Positions 36,691 to 45,953 of a DNA stretch of 64,000 bases are shown one piece after another (position 1 is the first letter of the stretch; each line of letters starts with the position of its first letter). The stretch is from the NCBI RefSeq assembly GCF_000744095.1, contig NZ_JQLI01000008.1, positions 2,604,001 to 2,668,000 on the forward strand, read 5' to 3'. Under the pieces are notes generated by a model. It had not been told where the DNA came from, ran no database searches, and saw only the letters and a list, made by a program, of their open reading frames with translations. The translations under genes and the position numbers were made by a program. Source of the DNA: Cupriavidus necator A5-1. GTDB lineage: Bacteria > Pseudomonadota > Gammaproteobacteria > Burkholderiales > Burkholderiaceae.

Positions 36691-37410
36691 ATGCCTGTTC
36701 ACGATACAAATCCGCGGGTCCATGGGAAGCGATTCGGCCATAGAAACCGCATCTTTAACTACATTTGTCCCGACGCCGAGATCACGCCGCATCGTTATGC
36801 GCTGCTATTCGGAAGTGGCCATGCGCAGTCCCAATTCGTGGATGCCGCGTTATCGCTATCAGCCGCGGGCTATTTTGAAATGCTTGTCATTTCCGGCGGT
36901 CATACACAAGGCCATGCTCTCAGTGAAGCGCGTGAGATTGCGCGTGAATTGGCGCACGCCGGGACGGACGCCAACAAGATTATTCTGGGAAAGCAGGCCC
37001 AGAACACCGGCGAGAACGTGCGATACACGCGCCGCCTTCTTGCGGCATACGGCGTGCGCGATGCCCTTCTGATCGGCAAGCTCTACGCCACGCGGCGGTA
37101 TGTGATGACCGTCAAGAGGCAGTGGCCCGAGATCGAACTTGTCTCCTGCTTCGCGGTGAACTACTTCGGCGTGCCGCACCATCCATGGTGGACGGCAATC
37201 CCGCTGCGATATCTAGTCCTGCACGAGACCAGGAAGATCCTGGCGTACCGCAGGCTTGGCTACCTCGCCGAGGTGGAGGTCATCGAACGCCGATTCCGGC
37301 TGCGACGGCACGTGTTGCGGGCGCCCCCCATCGTGACCAACGGCGACCAACGCGTGTTCTGTCTTTTAACTTGTCGATTGACGGCTGATGACGCGACTGC
37401 CGACCAGTGA
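36691..37410 (+). CDS. YdcF/DUF218 family protein
   Basis: The 239-residue product has the DUF218 (ElyC/SanA/YdcF) fold: YALLFGSGHAQSQFVDAAL near residue 37, MLVISGGHTQGHALSEAREIARELAHAG near 65, the nucleotide-like NTGENVRYTRRLL near 103 and LLIGKLYATRRYVMTVKRQWPEIEL near 125. There is no membrane segment, unlike envelope relatives; YdcF of E. coli binds S-adenosylmethionine. It is preceded by a lux box. A paralog of 217 residues is at 47023-47676. I do not know its substrate. Confidence 0.83.
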   Translation: MPVHDTNPRVHGKRFGHRNRIFNYICPDAEITPHRYALLFGSGHAQSQFVDAALSLSAAGYFEMLVISGGHTQGHALSEAREIARELAHAGTDANKIILGKQAQNTGENVRYTRRLLAAYGVRDALLIGKLYATRRYVMTVKRQWPEIELVSCFAVNYFGVPHHPWWTAIPLRYLVLHETRKILAYRRLGYLAEVEVIERRFRLRRHVLRAPPIVTNGDQRVFCLLTCRLTADDATADQ

Positions 37411-37453
37411 AACCACCCTACGCCGCGTCGTCCTATGCGTTCCTTTTGAAACC

Positions 37454-37855
37454 ATGATAATCCCTTCGCCCCGTCTTCCGATGCTGGCGGCTTGCGCATC
37501 GGCCGCACTGCTTGCGATACCCTCCTCCGCCCTCGCCTTCAGCGTGACAGCGGCACACTGTTCCTCCACCATCGAAGCCATCCGTCAATGGGCCACAACG
37601 CTGAACTACGAGCTCATCTGGGAGCCGCGCACGTTCAACGGTGTCGTGAATTTTCCGGCACCGCCCCAGAAGGTGGGCGACGAATTTCACGCTGCCGTCA
37701 AGGCGCTCGTGAGCGGCGCCGCCTACGGCCGTCGCAATGTGTATTGCGTGCGTCCATCGGAATATGAACCGCATGCGATGTTCGACGACGAGAAGCGCAT
37801 TGTCTATGTCATCGGCCGTCCGACCGGGAATAGATGCATCTTCACCTACCCATAG
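37454..37855 (+). CDS. Secreted TcpQ-like small protein
   Basis: This protein of 133 residues has a signal peptide ending at SSALAFS (about residue 27) and a compact domain with the pattern IRQWATTLNYELIWEPRTFNGVVNFPAP, VKALVSGAAYGRRNVYC, then a C-terminal strand IVYVIGRPTG. The W-A-x-x-x-x-Y-x-x-x-W spacing resembles the TcpQ/PilL domain (PF10671) of secretin-associated proteins. Two close paralogs stand in tandem at 57055-57899. Four cysteines could form disulfides. The ATG at 37454 gives the proper signal peptide. It follows the YdcF gene by 43 bp. Confidence 0.68.
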   Translation: MIIPSPRLPMLAACASAALLAIPSSALAFSVTAAHCSSTIEAIRQWATTLNYELIWEPRTFNGVVNFPAPPQKVGDEFHAAVKALVSGAAYGRRNVYCVRPSEYEPHAMFDDEKRIVYVIGRPTGNRCIFTYP

Positions 37856-38109
37856 GGTGTCGGCGAGAGGAAGACCGTTTGCGCCGAACGGCGGTTCCTT
37901 TTTTTTCCCAGAGATGGCGCAGGGGAATGAGTGACACAGGAAAAAGACTAGCGCAGTAAACTCGAGGTTGCGCAATACGATGGGGCAAGCTGCCGCGCAC
38001 TGCGCGCCAACACGATGTGACGCCTGAAGGGAAACCGCCGGATTGCGACGGCACCCTCAGCCGGCGCCAGCACGGTGGATCGGTGCTGGCATTTCAAGCC
38101 GCAGCGGCC

Positions 38110-39240
38110 CGCCAGTCTCTGGCCCACACGGTCGCATCGCCGGCCCGCAGAATCCGGGACTTCCATTGGCATTCGAGCCGCTCGAGCTCCGCATCGGAGT
38201 CGGCGCCAATGCCGCCCCGACGCCATACACCCCGTGTCCGCTGCCCTTGATGACGAGCGTGCGGATGGCAACCGTTCGAGGAAAAATCGCCGCTGGGCGC
38301 CATGCAGCCGATGCGCCCGCAATACAGGCCGCGATTCCAGCTCTCCAGCGCACGATATTCCGCATAAACGCGATTCTCGTGGCGCCGGTGACAGAGCCAC
38401 ATGGAAACAATGCGCGCAGGAGTTCAAGGAGCGAAGCCTGGCCCACGTCAGCGCGCACTGTCGAGTTCATCGTCCAGATTGACAGATAGCACTCGAGCTC
38501 GAACAGATCGCTGACCGTGACCGAACCCACGCGGGCAATCTTCCCCATGTCGTAGCGCATGAGACCCACGATCATCGCATTCTCTGCGCGCTCGCATGCA
38601 GCGTCCGCCCGGCATTTGTCATCTTGCACGGGATCCGCGCAGCGCCGTCCCCTTCATGGGACAGCTGGTAAGCCGAGCGCCTTCCCGGCCCAGGAAGAGT
38701 CCCGGCGAGAACGAGAGAATCTGCCGGCCTTCATCGCAGATGTAGGCGGCTTGGGCGGCGGGATGGCGATGGATCAGATCCAGATAGAGCACAGCGGGGC
38801 ATCCCACGATCGCAACATCCATCGGAAAGTGAAATTGACCTGGCAGACGTTGCCCACCTCGATCCGCCCCTTGATACGGTCGATCCACTGTTTGTACAGC
38901 CCCAGATGCATCCGGGGACGGATCATCTGCCGTCCGGCCATTGTCCACAGGTCGCCAGGCGTGTTCCACATCAGTACGATCGACGACGAGCGCGCTGAGC
39001 CGTGGCGCACCGTAGGCAGTGCTCGCGATCTGGGATTGGCGCAACCAGCGGGCTCCAGCCGTTCCCCGAGCGAGAAGGACAATAGCAGTGCGGTCCAGTA
39101 CCCTTGCCGGCGGGCAGCCTCGATGGCATCCATGGCCCCGGGCAGATCGACGGCCGTGCGCGCGCACGATGCGGCGGCGCAGCCCATACAGTGCGAGTGC
39201 CTCGCCGGCAATCGCATTCTCGAATCGACACGTGCTCATG
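38110..39240 (-). pseudogene. Chorismate-binding PabB-like protein, multiply frameshifted
   Basis: Pieces in three frames fit an aminodeoxychorismate/anthranilate synthase component I in order. They are the N-terminal AMDAIEAARRQGYWTALLLSFSLGE, then YKQWIDRIKGRIEVGNVCQVNFTF (substrate-binding helix), PAAQAAYICDEGRQILSFSPGLF, TSCPMKGTA, ENAMIVGLMRYDMGKIARVGSVTV and LLRALFPCGSVTGATRIAFMR, ending with GLYCGRIG. At least three indels break it. Intact enzymes make precursors of folate or of secondary metabolites; its place in a quorum island hints at the latter. Confidence 0.82.
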
Positions 39241-39325
39241 CTCGCTTCCCGTCAACGTCCCTTTTGACGGACGAGCCGCGCATACGCTTTGCCGGATCAT
39301 CATCGGCCAGGTCCAACTGTGCGAA

Positions 39326-40070
39326 CTAGCGGTAGCCGCCGCCCATCCGTCTTTCACCGCGCTTGACCATGCGGCGCACGCGCGAGCGCAGCGCGCAGTC
39401 GGCATGCCATTGCCTTGCGACGGCAACGGGGCCCATCATGACTTCAGCGATCTCCCGACAAGACGCGCCGGTCAGGGCGCCGTCCAAGGCCTGCAGCGTT
39501 TGCATGTGGACGAGCATGGTCCGGTTCGGTCGCGGTCGGCGCGCTGCCTCGTGACTTCCCGCGACCACACCGGCACACATGCACGATGCCGTCGCGACCA
39601 CCGTCCGACAGGCACCGGATGCCGCCCGGTTTCGGCACCTGACGGCGAGGGCGTACGCCATACCATCTTCCAACGCCCGCGCCAGCATCAGACGCACAGT
39701 GCAACTCGGCGATCGCACCTGGCAACATCAAGCGGCGACCGTCATGAAGAAGATGTTTCTCGCCGGAAAGTTTCCAGAAGTCGAATACACGCACGTCCGG
39801 CGCAGGGTCCGCATCGGGATACAAGTGCAGCACGCTGTCGTGGTCGGGAAACCAGACAGGATGAGCGTCCCGCGCATCCAGGCGCGGATCTTCGAACTTG
39901 CGCAGACCCCATCGGTGCAGCGACCCCATGCCTTGATGGCGATACGACCGGTCGTCACGATAGTCCGGATGGCGTCGCAAATACTCCCAGGCCAGCGCCG
40001 GCTGATCGAGGTGCAACACGTAGAGGTACGCAGCCGCGCGAAACTGCGGTGAGGACGGTCTTGTTGTCAT
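39326..40070 (-). pseudogene. DUF2285 protein, frameshifted copy
   Basis: The first frame reads AAYLYVLHLDQPALAWEYLR and then the ARDAHPVWFPDHDSVLHLYPDADP segment of Tn4371-type DUF2285 proteins. Near 39710 the frame shifts and the rest continues as LARALEDGMAYALAVR and HMQTLQALDGALTGASCREIAEVM to RRMVKRGERRMGGGYR. An intact paralog is at 62287-63042. The region 40071-40393 beyond it holds no supported gene. Confidence 0.85.
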
Positions 40071-40393
40071 GGCACCATTGCTCTAAATAGGATGTGCGGC
40101 GCAGACCGGCGCGACGCCCAACGCAAATTGGATCGACGGTCTGCCAGCGCAGCATCAGGACCGCTGCACGACGGCGCATGGCTGCGCCTGACTTTGAAGA
40201 GCTACACAACCGCTCGTCACCGCCATCAGGCCCGGGCGGCGTGACGGTATCTTTCATCGTGTCATATGGTGGAGCGCGCCTGCGACGCGATGCGCGGACA
40301 CGTCCGTCACGTGCGATCAGTACGTTGACCCACGGGTCCGACGCCAGACCGATGCTTGCAAGCACGTGTGACGGCTTCCCAAGCAGACAAGCG

Positions 40394-40615
40394 CTAGCGC
40401 TTGTCCTTGTCGACGGTGCGATGCTTGATTGTGAGCACAGGGTAGCAGAGAGCCGCGCCGTTTTTGCCATCATCTTGCATGCAGGGCTTGAACACGGGGC
40501 GGAGCACCTGCGGTTTGGCCAGATGTGGATCGAAACGGGATTCAAGTTCGACGGGGCCCGAGGACCCACAGTTCACGGCCAATGTAGCGAGCGTCAGCAG
40601 CATGATGTTTTGCAT
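40394..40615 (-). CDS. Small putative lipoprotein
   Basis: A 73-residue product with a short hydrophobic start and a lipobox-like LAVNC at residues 12-16, then a charged region with PHLAKPQVLRPVFKPC and a second cysteine pair. It is the third gene downstream of luxI copy A on the same strand and is not included in the duplicated segment. Entry-exclusion lipoproteins of conjugative elements have this size and layout, but I cannot assign it. Confidence 0.45.
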   Translation of the reverse strand: MQNIMLLTLATLAVNCGSSGPVELESRFDPHLAKPQVLRPVFKPCMQDDGKNGAALCYPVLTIKHRTVDKDKR

Positions 40616-40651
40616 ACGGAACCTCCTCGAAATGGTGAGAACGGATGTGGA

Positions 40652-40894
40652 CTAGTGGTGGGCACCATGCCCGCGCCCCATGGCAACGCTATCGTATCGG
40701 TCCCCGCTAGGGTCGTCCCGTCCCCTGGGTCGGTCGCGGCGCGGCTCACCACATTGACGTGTCTCGCGGACCGGCTGCCGAGGCGCCGCATGCTCGGACG
40801 CCTGCTTTGCCCCCGGTCTGTCGATGGCACTTGGGCATTCCGCAGAGGAATTCATCATGAGGCTGACGAGCGCCAGGAACAGGATCTCGTTCAT
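40652..40894 (-). CDS. Small protein coupled to luxI, copy A
   Basis: The 80-residue product starts with a hydrophobic segment MNEILFLALVSLMMNSSAEC that could be a signal peptide, followed by an Arg/Pro/Asp-rich tail. In copy B its ATG overlaps the luxI stop in the ATGA manner, so it is probably a true luxI partner; here the luxI frame ends 63 bp earlier. I do not recognise it. Confidence 0.45.
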   Translation of the reverse strand: MNEILFLALVSLMMNSSAECPSAIDRPGAKQASEHAAPRQPVRETRQCGEPRRDRPRGRDDPSGDRYDSVAMGRGHGAHH

Positions 40895-40957
40895 CGCGCG
40901 AGCTCTGCCACCTGATGCGGGTTGAGCCGAATCGACCATTGGCCGAGATGGCGCCCG

Positions 40958-41557
40958 TCAGGCACAGTGACCCTTGACACAAGGTGTCCCTTCCCCCGGG
41001 GATTGCAACGCATTGATACGGCAAACAAACAGACGCTTCCCGCCCATCGTGACAGGCGGCCCGCTCTGGACAACGAAGCCCGCACGCTTGAGGAGACGCG
41101 CTACGCCGATCGGGGATACCGACACCAGCTCGCGTGCGCCGAGTTCCGCCGCGCAAATCAGTGTCGCGCGCAGTAGTGCGGTGGCAGCACGCGAGGAAAA
41201 CTGCCCGTTGCGTGCCGACGCTGGCGCCTCGAGGTCCACCACCGCAAAGCGTGACAATTCCCAGATGTCCGCAGACGTCGGCGCAGGCGCGTCGTGGAGC
41301 AGTACCGGAAATATCTCTCGAAGCAAGTAGGGCCGCGTGGTCGGCATCAAGCGCGCCGAGCCACGAATCGCGCCAGTGCACTTGTTTAGCGCCACCAGGT
41401 ATACTGTATCTTCACGATCGAATTGGTCGAGTTCGAGGCCGTCGGGACAAGGGAGTGTCCAGCCCAGGCGCTGCACAAAGACTTCGTGCCGATAACGCGC
41501 AAGGCGCGTCATCATGGCTGGCTGCAAGTGGGTCGAGTCCCCTGAGATAATACGCAC
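40958..41557 (-). CDS. LuxI-type acyl-homoserine lactone synthase, copy A (altered C-terminus)
   Basis: The product of 199 residues makes the signal from S-adenosylmethionine and acyl carrier protein. Conserved residues are present: RYRHEVFVQRLGW (Arg, Phe, Trp), ELDQFDREDT (the Asp pair), GSARLMPTTRPYLL (Arg) and IWELSRFAV (Glu, Arg). The GTG start has a GGGGGA site. Relative to copy B it lacks one G in the run near 41000, so the last residues after INALQSP differ and the frame stops before the small gene. The catalytic part is intact and probably active. Confidence 0.9.
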   Translation of the reverse strand: MRIISGDSTHLQPAMMTRLARYRHEVFVQRLGWTLPCPDGLELDQFDREDTVYLVALNKCTGAIRGSARLMPTTRPYLLREIFPVLLHDAPAPTSADIWELSRFAVVDLEAPASARNGQFSSRAATALLRATLICAAELGARELVSVSPIGVARLLKRAGFVVQSGPPVTMGGKRLFVCRINALQSPGEGTPCVKGHCA

Positions 41558-41587
41558 GCTATTCCCCCAACTCTCTGCTGTGCCCTG

Positions 41588-41634
41588 ATTAGACCCCCTC
41601 TTCCGATCTTGGAGCAACCGTCAAAACTGAGGGG
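41588..41634 (-). promoter_or_regulatory. lux-box promoter of luxI copy A
   Basis: On the minus strand: palindrome CCCCTCAGTTTTGACGGT (41634-41617), -35 TTGCTC (41617-41612) sharing one base with it, 18 bp spacer, -10 TCTAAT (41593-41588). The GTG start is 30 bp below the -10. This is the standard layout for positive autoregulation of a luxI gene. Confidence 0.75.
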
Positions 41635-41639
41635 TCTGA

Positions 41640-42748
41640 TGGGCACGATCGGTTAGATCGCGAGCCGATGCGCGAAGATCTCAGCGAGATTGGCGCAGCC
41701 GCCAAGTTAAGCGTTGGTCGTGGATTTTCTTGCCCAGGTCATCGATGCGGCCAAGTTGGTCGCGCATGGGTTCAAACAGACAGCCGGGTACCAGTTGTTC
41801 CAACTCAGCTCTACGCGGCTGGGCGTCCCGCCGTGCGCCGACCCACAAGGGTGTGCGCAGCGGTTGAAGTACGAAACCGCAATGCATGACACGCTGCAGC
41901 TTCCGCAGACGGCCGTGCGCGCCCCGGCTGCGCGAGCGGCCATCCAAAAACCGGGCGAAAACAATTGAACCTGCCATGGTGGCGGGGTCATTCACGGGGA
42001 GGAAAGCGGCCGAAGCGGCCAGAACAATCGCCTTGGGAGGCGTATCCACTTATATACCTAGGTGAACCATAGCAGGGGCGTGGTCGGACCATTGTCAGCG
42101 GTCGTCTTATTCTTCTGCGCTGGCGATGGACGGCACGACGCGCGCCGCGCGGTTTTTCCCTCGCGGCCCCGGCCAAGTGAACGGCCGAGTAAATGACCAA
42201 AAGCGTGCGCCGTCGAATAAACGCAGCAGTCGCCCGCCAGGATGACGCTATGCACGGCGGAGCGCCATGATCAGTCCATGGCCGCAAGGATCTCCTCGAG
42301 CCGAATTTGGGCGGCTTCCCGCGCGACGCTTGCCAGATTGCGTAGAAGTAACCAGCGCGAGGGCCATCCGGACCCGGTCGATGACCTCCCGTCCGTACTT
42401 TGCCACCACATGGGACGAGACCAACCGGTTGCGGCGCGACCGGGCGGCGCGCAAGGTCATCAAGTCCGCGCACCCGCCGCTCGACGCTGTCATGCACAGC
42501 GCCGACCCTCCGGCCACAGCCGCTGCAGCACCTACGCCGACTTGCTTTCGGCTCAAGTCGCAATACACATTAGCGTTCACCGTTGCGGGCTTCCTCCCGC
42601 AAGCTATAGCCCCTTCCCAACAGCCAAGCTGGGCCGTAACATCACCCGACACCCTGGCATTGATCGCCACAAGTACCCATCGTGTGCGACCCGATTGCAG
42701 CAAGCCTCGACCGCCTCGCCATAAGCCTCATCCACATGCCGCCTATAA
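41640..42748. other. 1.1 kb with no supported gene
   Basis: Up to 42116 the region is part of the luxI duplication. On the minus strand a piece ending EQLVPGCLFEPMRDQLGRID and GKKIHDQRL is shared by both copies but is cut by different indels, so it is a decayed frame. Between 42300 and 42420 the minus strand has HVVAKYGREVIDRVRMALAL, also cut. I recognise neither. Confidence 0.4.
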
Positions 42749-43614
42749 GAGTGGCTAACAAAACCGTGTCATCGTCACATGGCTGTTGAGCGTTGCCATG
42801 TGTCATGGCACGGAAGAGGATCAACAACGAATTGTGGAAGGCATTGCAGCCGCTGCTGCCGAAGGTAGAACCCTCGCCAAAAGGCGGCCGACCCAGACTG
42901 GACGACCGAGCAGCGCTAAACGGCATCTTGTTTGTAGTGCAGACTGGGATTCCGAGGGAAGACTTGCCGCAGGAACTGGGCTTCGGCAGCAGCATGACCT
43001 GCTGGCGTCGCCTGCGTGACTGGCAGGCCAGCGGCGTCTGGGAGCGCCTGCACCTGGCCTTGCTGACCCGCTTGCGTGAGCATGACCAGATCGATTGGAG
43101 TCGGGCGAGCATCGATGGCGCGGCAGTGGCCAGCCCCCGGGGGGTCAGCAGACCGGCCCGAACCCCACAGACCGCGGCAAACTCGGCAGCAAACGACATC
43201 TCGTTGTAGACCGGCGCGGCGTTCCCTTGGCGCTGGTCGTGACCGGCGCCAATCGGCACGACTCGGTTGTTTTCGAGGACTTGGTCGATGCGATTCCGTC
43301 CGTGCTTGGCCTTGTCCGGCCGACCGCCAAGCCGCCCGGACAAGCTCCACGCCAACCAGGGGTATGACTTCGCACGGTGTCGTCGGCATTTGCGCAAGCG
43401 AGGCATCGGCCCACGAATCGCCCACCGTGGCATCGAGAAGAAACACCACCTCGGCAAACATCGCTGGGTTGTGGAGCGCACGCATGCCTGGCTTGCCGCG
43501 TTCGGCAAGCTGCGCATTCGCTTCGAGCGTCGCCTCGATATCCATCTTGCTCTGCTCACGCTCGCCTGCGCTGTTATCTGCTCCCGATTCGTTGAGGAGT
43601 TTTGTTAGCGGCTC
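42749..43614 (+). mobile_element. IS5-family (IS427-group) insertion sequence, 866 bp
   Basis: Terminal inverted repeats GAGTGGCTAACAAAAC (42749) and GAGCCGCTAACAAAAC (reverse complement ending at 43614) bound the element, and the target triplet TAA is repeated at 42746-42748 and 43615-43617. Size and layout fit the IS427 group. The intact target repeat points to a rather recent insertion. Confidence 0.85.
42805..43608 (+). pseudogene. IS5-family transposase, frameshifted
   Basis: The N-terminal part (LWKALQPLLPKVEPSPKGGRPRLDDR, ASIDGAAV with the first aspartate) runs in one frame. A run of C and G at 43134-43144 leads by a -1 shift into GQQTGPNPTDRGKLGSKRHL and VVTGANRHDS; this shift may be programmed, as in related elements. 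A second shift (+1, near 43335) is needed to reach LHANQGYDFARCRRHL and RWVVERTHAWLAAF. The second shift is probably a true mutation, so the copy is likely dead. Confidence 0.8.
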
Positions 43615-43711
43615 TAAGGCTTGCTGAGGCTTATCTTGGGTGGATTGGGCAGAGCCGGGGGGCCTCCCTTGGTAGCTAGGCCCACAATCCGAATTGTTCA
43701 GGCGCGACTAA

Positions 43712-45145
43712 TTATGCGCGATCCTCGTCGAATAATTGGTCATCCGAGCTTTTTAATATATGGGAAGAGTAGTGTAGTGCAGCGCTGAATGCTGCGGGAA
43801 TAAGGCACAAAGTGAGTGCATTCCTGAATGCATCTCCGTAGGCTTGCATATGGGGAGTTGAATCGATGATTTTTGTGGAATAAGCAAAGAACGCCCCAAT
43901 AATTCCGATGCTCAATGTCGTGCCGATTAACTGGCATGTCGCCATTAAACCAGAGCCGTATCCCGAAAGCGATGGCGGCAATCGTGAAAGCGTATTGCTG
44001 ATTATGACGGGGACGACTATCCCCTGGCCTGCACCGACCAGCAAGAGAGAGATAAAGAATACTTCATGATGACTTGCTGAATTTGATACCGCTATGGAAG
44101 TCAACAATCCGAGAAGATAAAGTGTAAATCCATAAACCAACATCCAATCATGCCTCTTGGATATGGATTTGATTATAGAAGATAGCGCAAACGCAACCGA
44201 AAGAGGCAAAAAATAGTAGCTTGCGGTCAGTGGTGGCGTCCGCATTCCCACTTGCAGGAATGTCGTCAGCAGAACTGGAAGGCAGCCGTAGGAAAGATAG
44301 AAGAGAGCGATGCTCGCGGAGCCAATATAGAACCCATTTGGCATTCTTCGGATGGCTCGTGTTCGGGAATCCTCGACAGATTTCTTCTGGTTATGACGTC
44401 GCCATAGGTGAATGGCTATTGCTACAAGCCCCGGAGCCATTGGAGCGAGGGTGTAGATCGACCAGCGGAGAGCCGTTATGCCGGACACGAGTATCAGGGT
44501 GAATGCCATCGGGTACGCCAGCAGCAGGCCGCTAACCCAGTCATATCGATGTCCGTTTGTACGTTGATTTGTCTTCTTGGATGGAAGTGAGCTTGAGGTA
44601 ACCAGGCAGGCTATTCCAATCGGAATATTAACGAGAAATAGGAGGCGCCACGGATCTACGGTCGATTCATATTCAATAAACCAAGCAGCAACCAATGGAC
44701 CAAGCAGCATGCCGAGGCCCTGAGTGGCAGCGACGTAGCAAAGGACCCGATGACGATGCTCGGCGGCAACTACATCATTTATCGAGGAGAAAATCTGCGG
44801 AACCAGCAGTGCAGCCCCGACTCCCTGGATTGCGCGAAACAACATAAGCCACTCAAGCTTAGATGCCATTGCACACATGAGTGAGCTGGTCAGAAAAAGG
44901 GAAAAACCTGCTTTATAACAGGTGCGCCGGCCAAACCTGTCTCCAAGCGCGCCACCTGCCAATAGCATGCAGCCATGCAGCGTCGTATATGCAATCAGTA
45001 CAAAGCGACCTTCATCAAGTGAGACATTCAATCCTTTTTGAATGCTGGGAAGGCCAAAGCTCACTAGCTGTATATCTAACGTAGTGATCAGGACTCCAAG
45101 GAGGATTGGAGCTATAATAGTCGCAATCGACTTCTGAGTGCACAC
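43712..45145 (-). CDS. MFS exporter of the EmrB/QacA (DHA2) family
   Basis: The 477-residue protein has fourteen hydrophobic segments and DHA2 landmarks: the start VLITTLDIQLVSFGLPSIQ, motif A GGALGDRFGRRTCYKAGF near residue 75, and motif C-like QGLGMLLGPLVAAWF near 145. It is likely to export the product of the operon it ends. A GTG at 45145 with a GAAGAGGGA site is preferred over the ATG at 45175, which would overlap the preceding stop. Codon use and base composition are clearly more AT-rich than in the chromosome part. Confidence 0.88.
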   Translation of the reverse strand: MCTQKSIATIIAPILLGVLITTLDIQLVSFGLPSIQKGLNVSLDEGRFVLIAYTTLHGCMLLAGGALGDRFGRRTCYKAGFSLFLTSSLMCAMASKLEWLMLFRAIQGVGAALLVPQIFSSINDVVAAEHRHRVLCYVAATQGLGMLLGPLVAAWFIEYESTVDPWRLLFLVNIPIGIACLVTSSSLPSKKTNQRTNGHRYDWVSGLLLAYPMAFTLILVSGITALRWSIYTLAPMAPGLVAIAIHLWRRHNQKKSVEDSRTRAIRRMPNGFYIGSASIALFYLSYGCLPVLLTTFLQVGMRTPPLTASYYFLPLSVAFALSSIIKSISKRHDWMLVYGFTLYLLGLLTSIAVSNSASHHEVFFISLLLVGAGQGIVVPVIISNTLSRLPPSLSGYGSGLMATCQLIGTTLSIGIIGAFFAYSTKIIDSTPHMQAYGDAFRNALTLCLIPAAFSAALHYSSHILKSSDDQLFDEDRA

Positions 45146-45164
45146 TCCCTCTTCTCCTCTGATA

Positions 45165-45953
45165 TTACCGCGCACGCTCTGGTCGGTTGATCGATAGCCA
45201 GTCGCTCAGTAATGTTGAAACGTCATTCGGAGTGTTCACTCGTGCATGGGCCGGGATCTGAGGCAACTCCTCGCCGACCTTGATTAGATATATACCTCGT
45301 AGGGACGGATCTTCTATGACTGCGAGATCATTCTGATCGTTGAAGACGAATGCCGCTTCTTGAGGTCTGATGGCAAGCATCGACAGAACATTCTGAACAC
45401 CCGAAGCCTTACTTATGCCGGGAGGCAGAAAATCCAACACCGGCCCGCTTTTGCAGTGATTGAGTTGTTCAGGGATCCCCGCAGGGTCAATTCCCGATAC
45501 TGAAATTTTCTGGACGCTTTCCGAAAGCGCCCAATGCATGAAGGTCGACAGGCTTTCGGTAAACCTTGATACCTGTGGAAACTCGATGGAAGTATCTGTG
45601 CTGCACACGAATCCGGAACCCGTGCCGCTGCTTCCGAAGACATAGCTTCCAAAATCCGCTTGTAAATGAACATTTAACCTCTCGATGTCTGATTTCGACA
45701 TGACGCTGCGATGGAGCACCAATCCTTCGAGAGTTGCTATCATTGCGCCCCCATCGAAAACATGCAGGCTGTTCCCGCAGAGGAGCTTCCCATACTCCGT
45801 CGCAATGGCGCTGGCATATGAACGGCCGGTGACCATCACCCAATGCACATCAGGATTGTGCTGAATCAGATCGACAAGTGATCTTGCCACCGTAATACTA
45901 TCAATAAGAGTGGATCCGTCCAAATCCATAAGTACACATTTCCGACCCATCAT
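45165..45953 (-). CDS. HAD-superfamily phosphatase (Cof-like)
   Basis: The 262-residue product has the HAD motifs: DLDGSTLIDS with the nucleophile near residue 10, VMVTGRSYAS near 42, a large cap domain, and FVFNDQNDLAVIEDP near 220 in place of the usual GDxxND. The size and cap position fit the Cof/MPGP type that removes phosphate from small metabolites such as phosphoglycerol sugars. Its ATG overlaps the stop of the upstream dehydrogenase gene, so it belongs to the same coupled operon. Confidence 0.82.
   Translation of the reverse strand: MMGRKCVLMDLDGSTLIDSITVARSLVDLIQHNPDVHWVMVTGRSYASAIATEYGKLLCGNSLHVFDGGAMIATLEGLVLHRSVMSKSDIERLNVHLQADFGSYVFGSSGTGSGFVCSTDTSIEFPQVSRFTESLSTFMHWALSESVQKISVSGIDPAGIPEQLNHCKSGPVLDFLPPGISKASGVQNVLSMLAIRPQEAAFVFNDQNDLAVIEDPSLRGIYLIKVGEELPQIPAHARVNTPNDVSTLLSDWLSINRPERAR

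Larger units (their letters stand above)
40640..42116. repeat. Duplicated segment carrying luxI, copy A
   Basis: This segment is nearly identical to 49284-50718, in the same orientation. It covers luxI, the small gene after it, the lux-box promoter and about 0.5 kb beyond. Copy A has a 40 bp piece (about 42027-42066) that copy B lacks at that place; the reverse complement of a very similar piece stands next to copy B. Confidence 0.85.
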
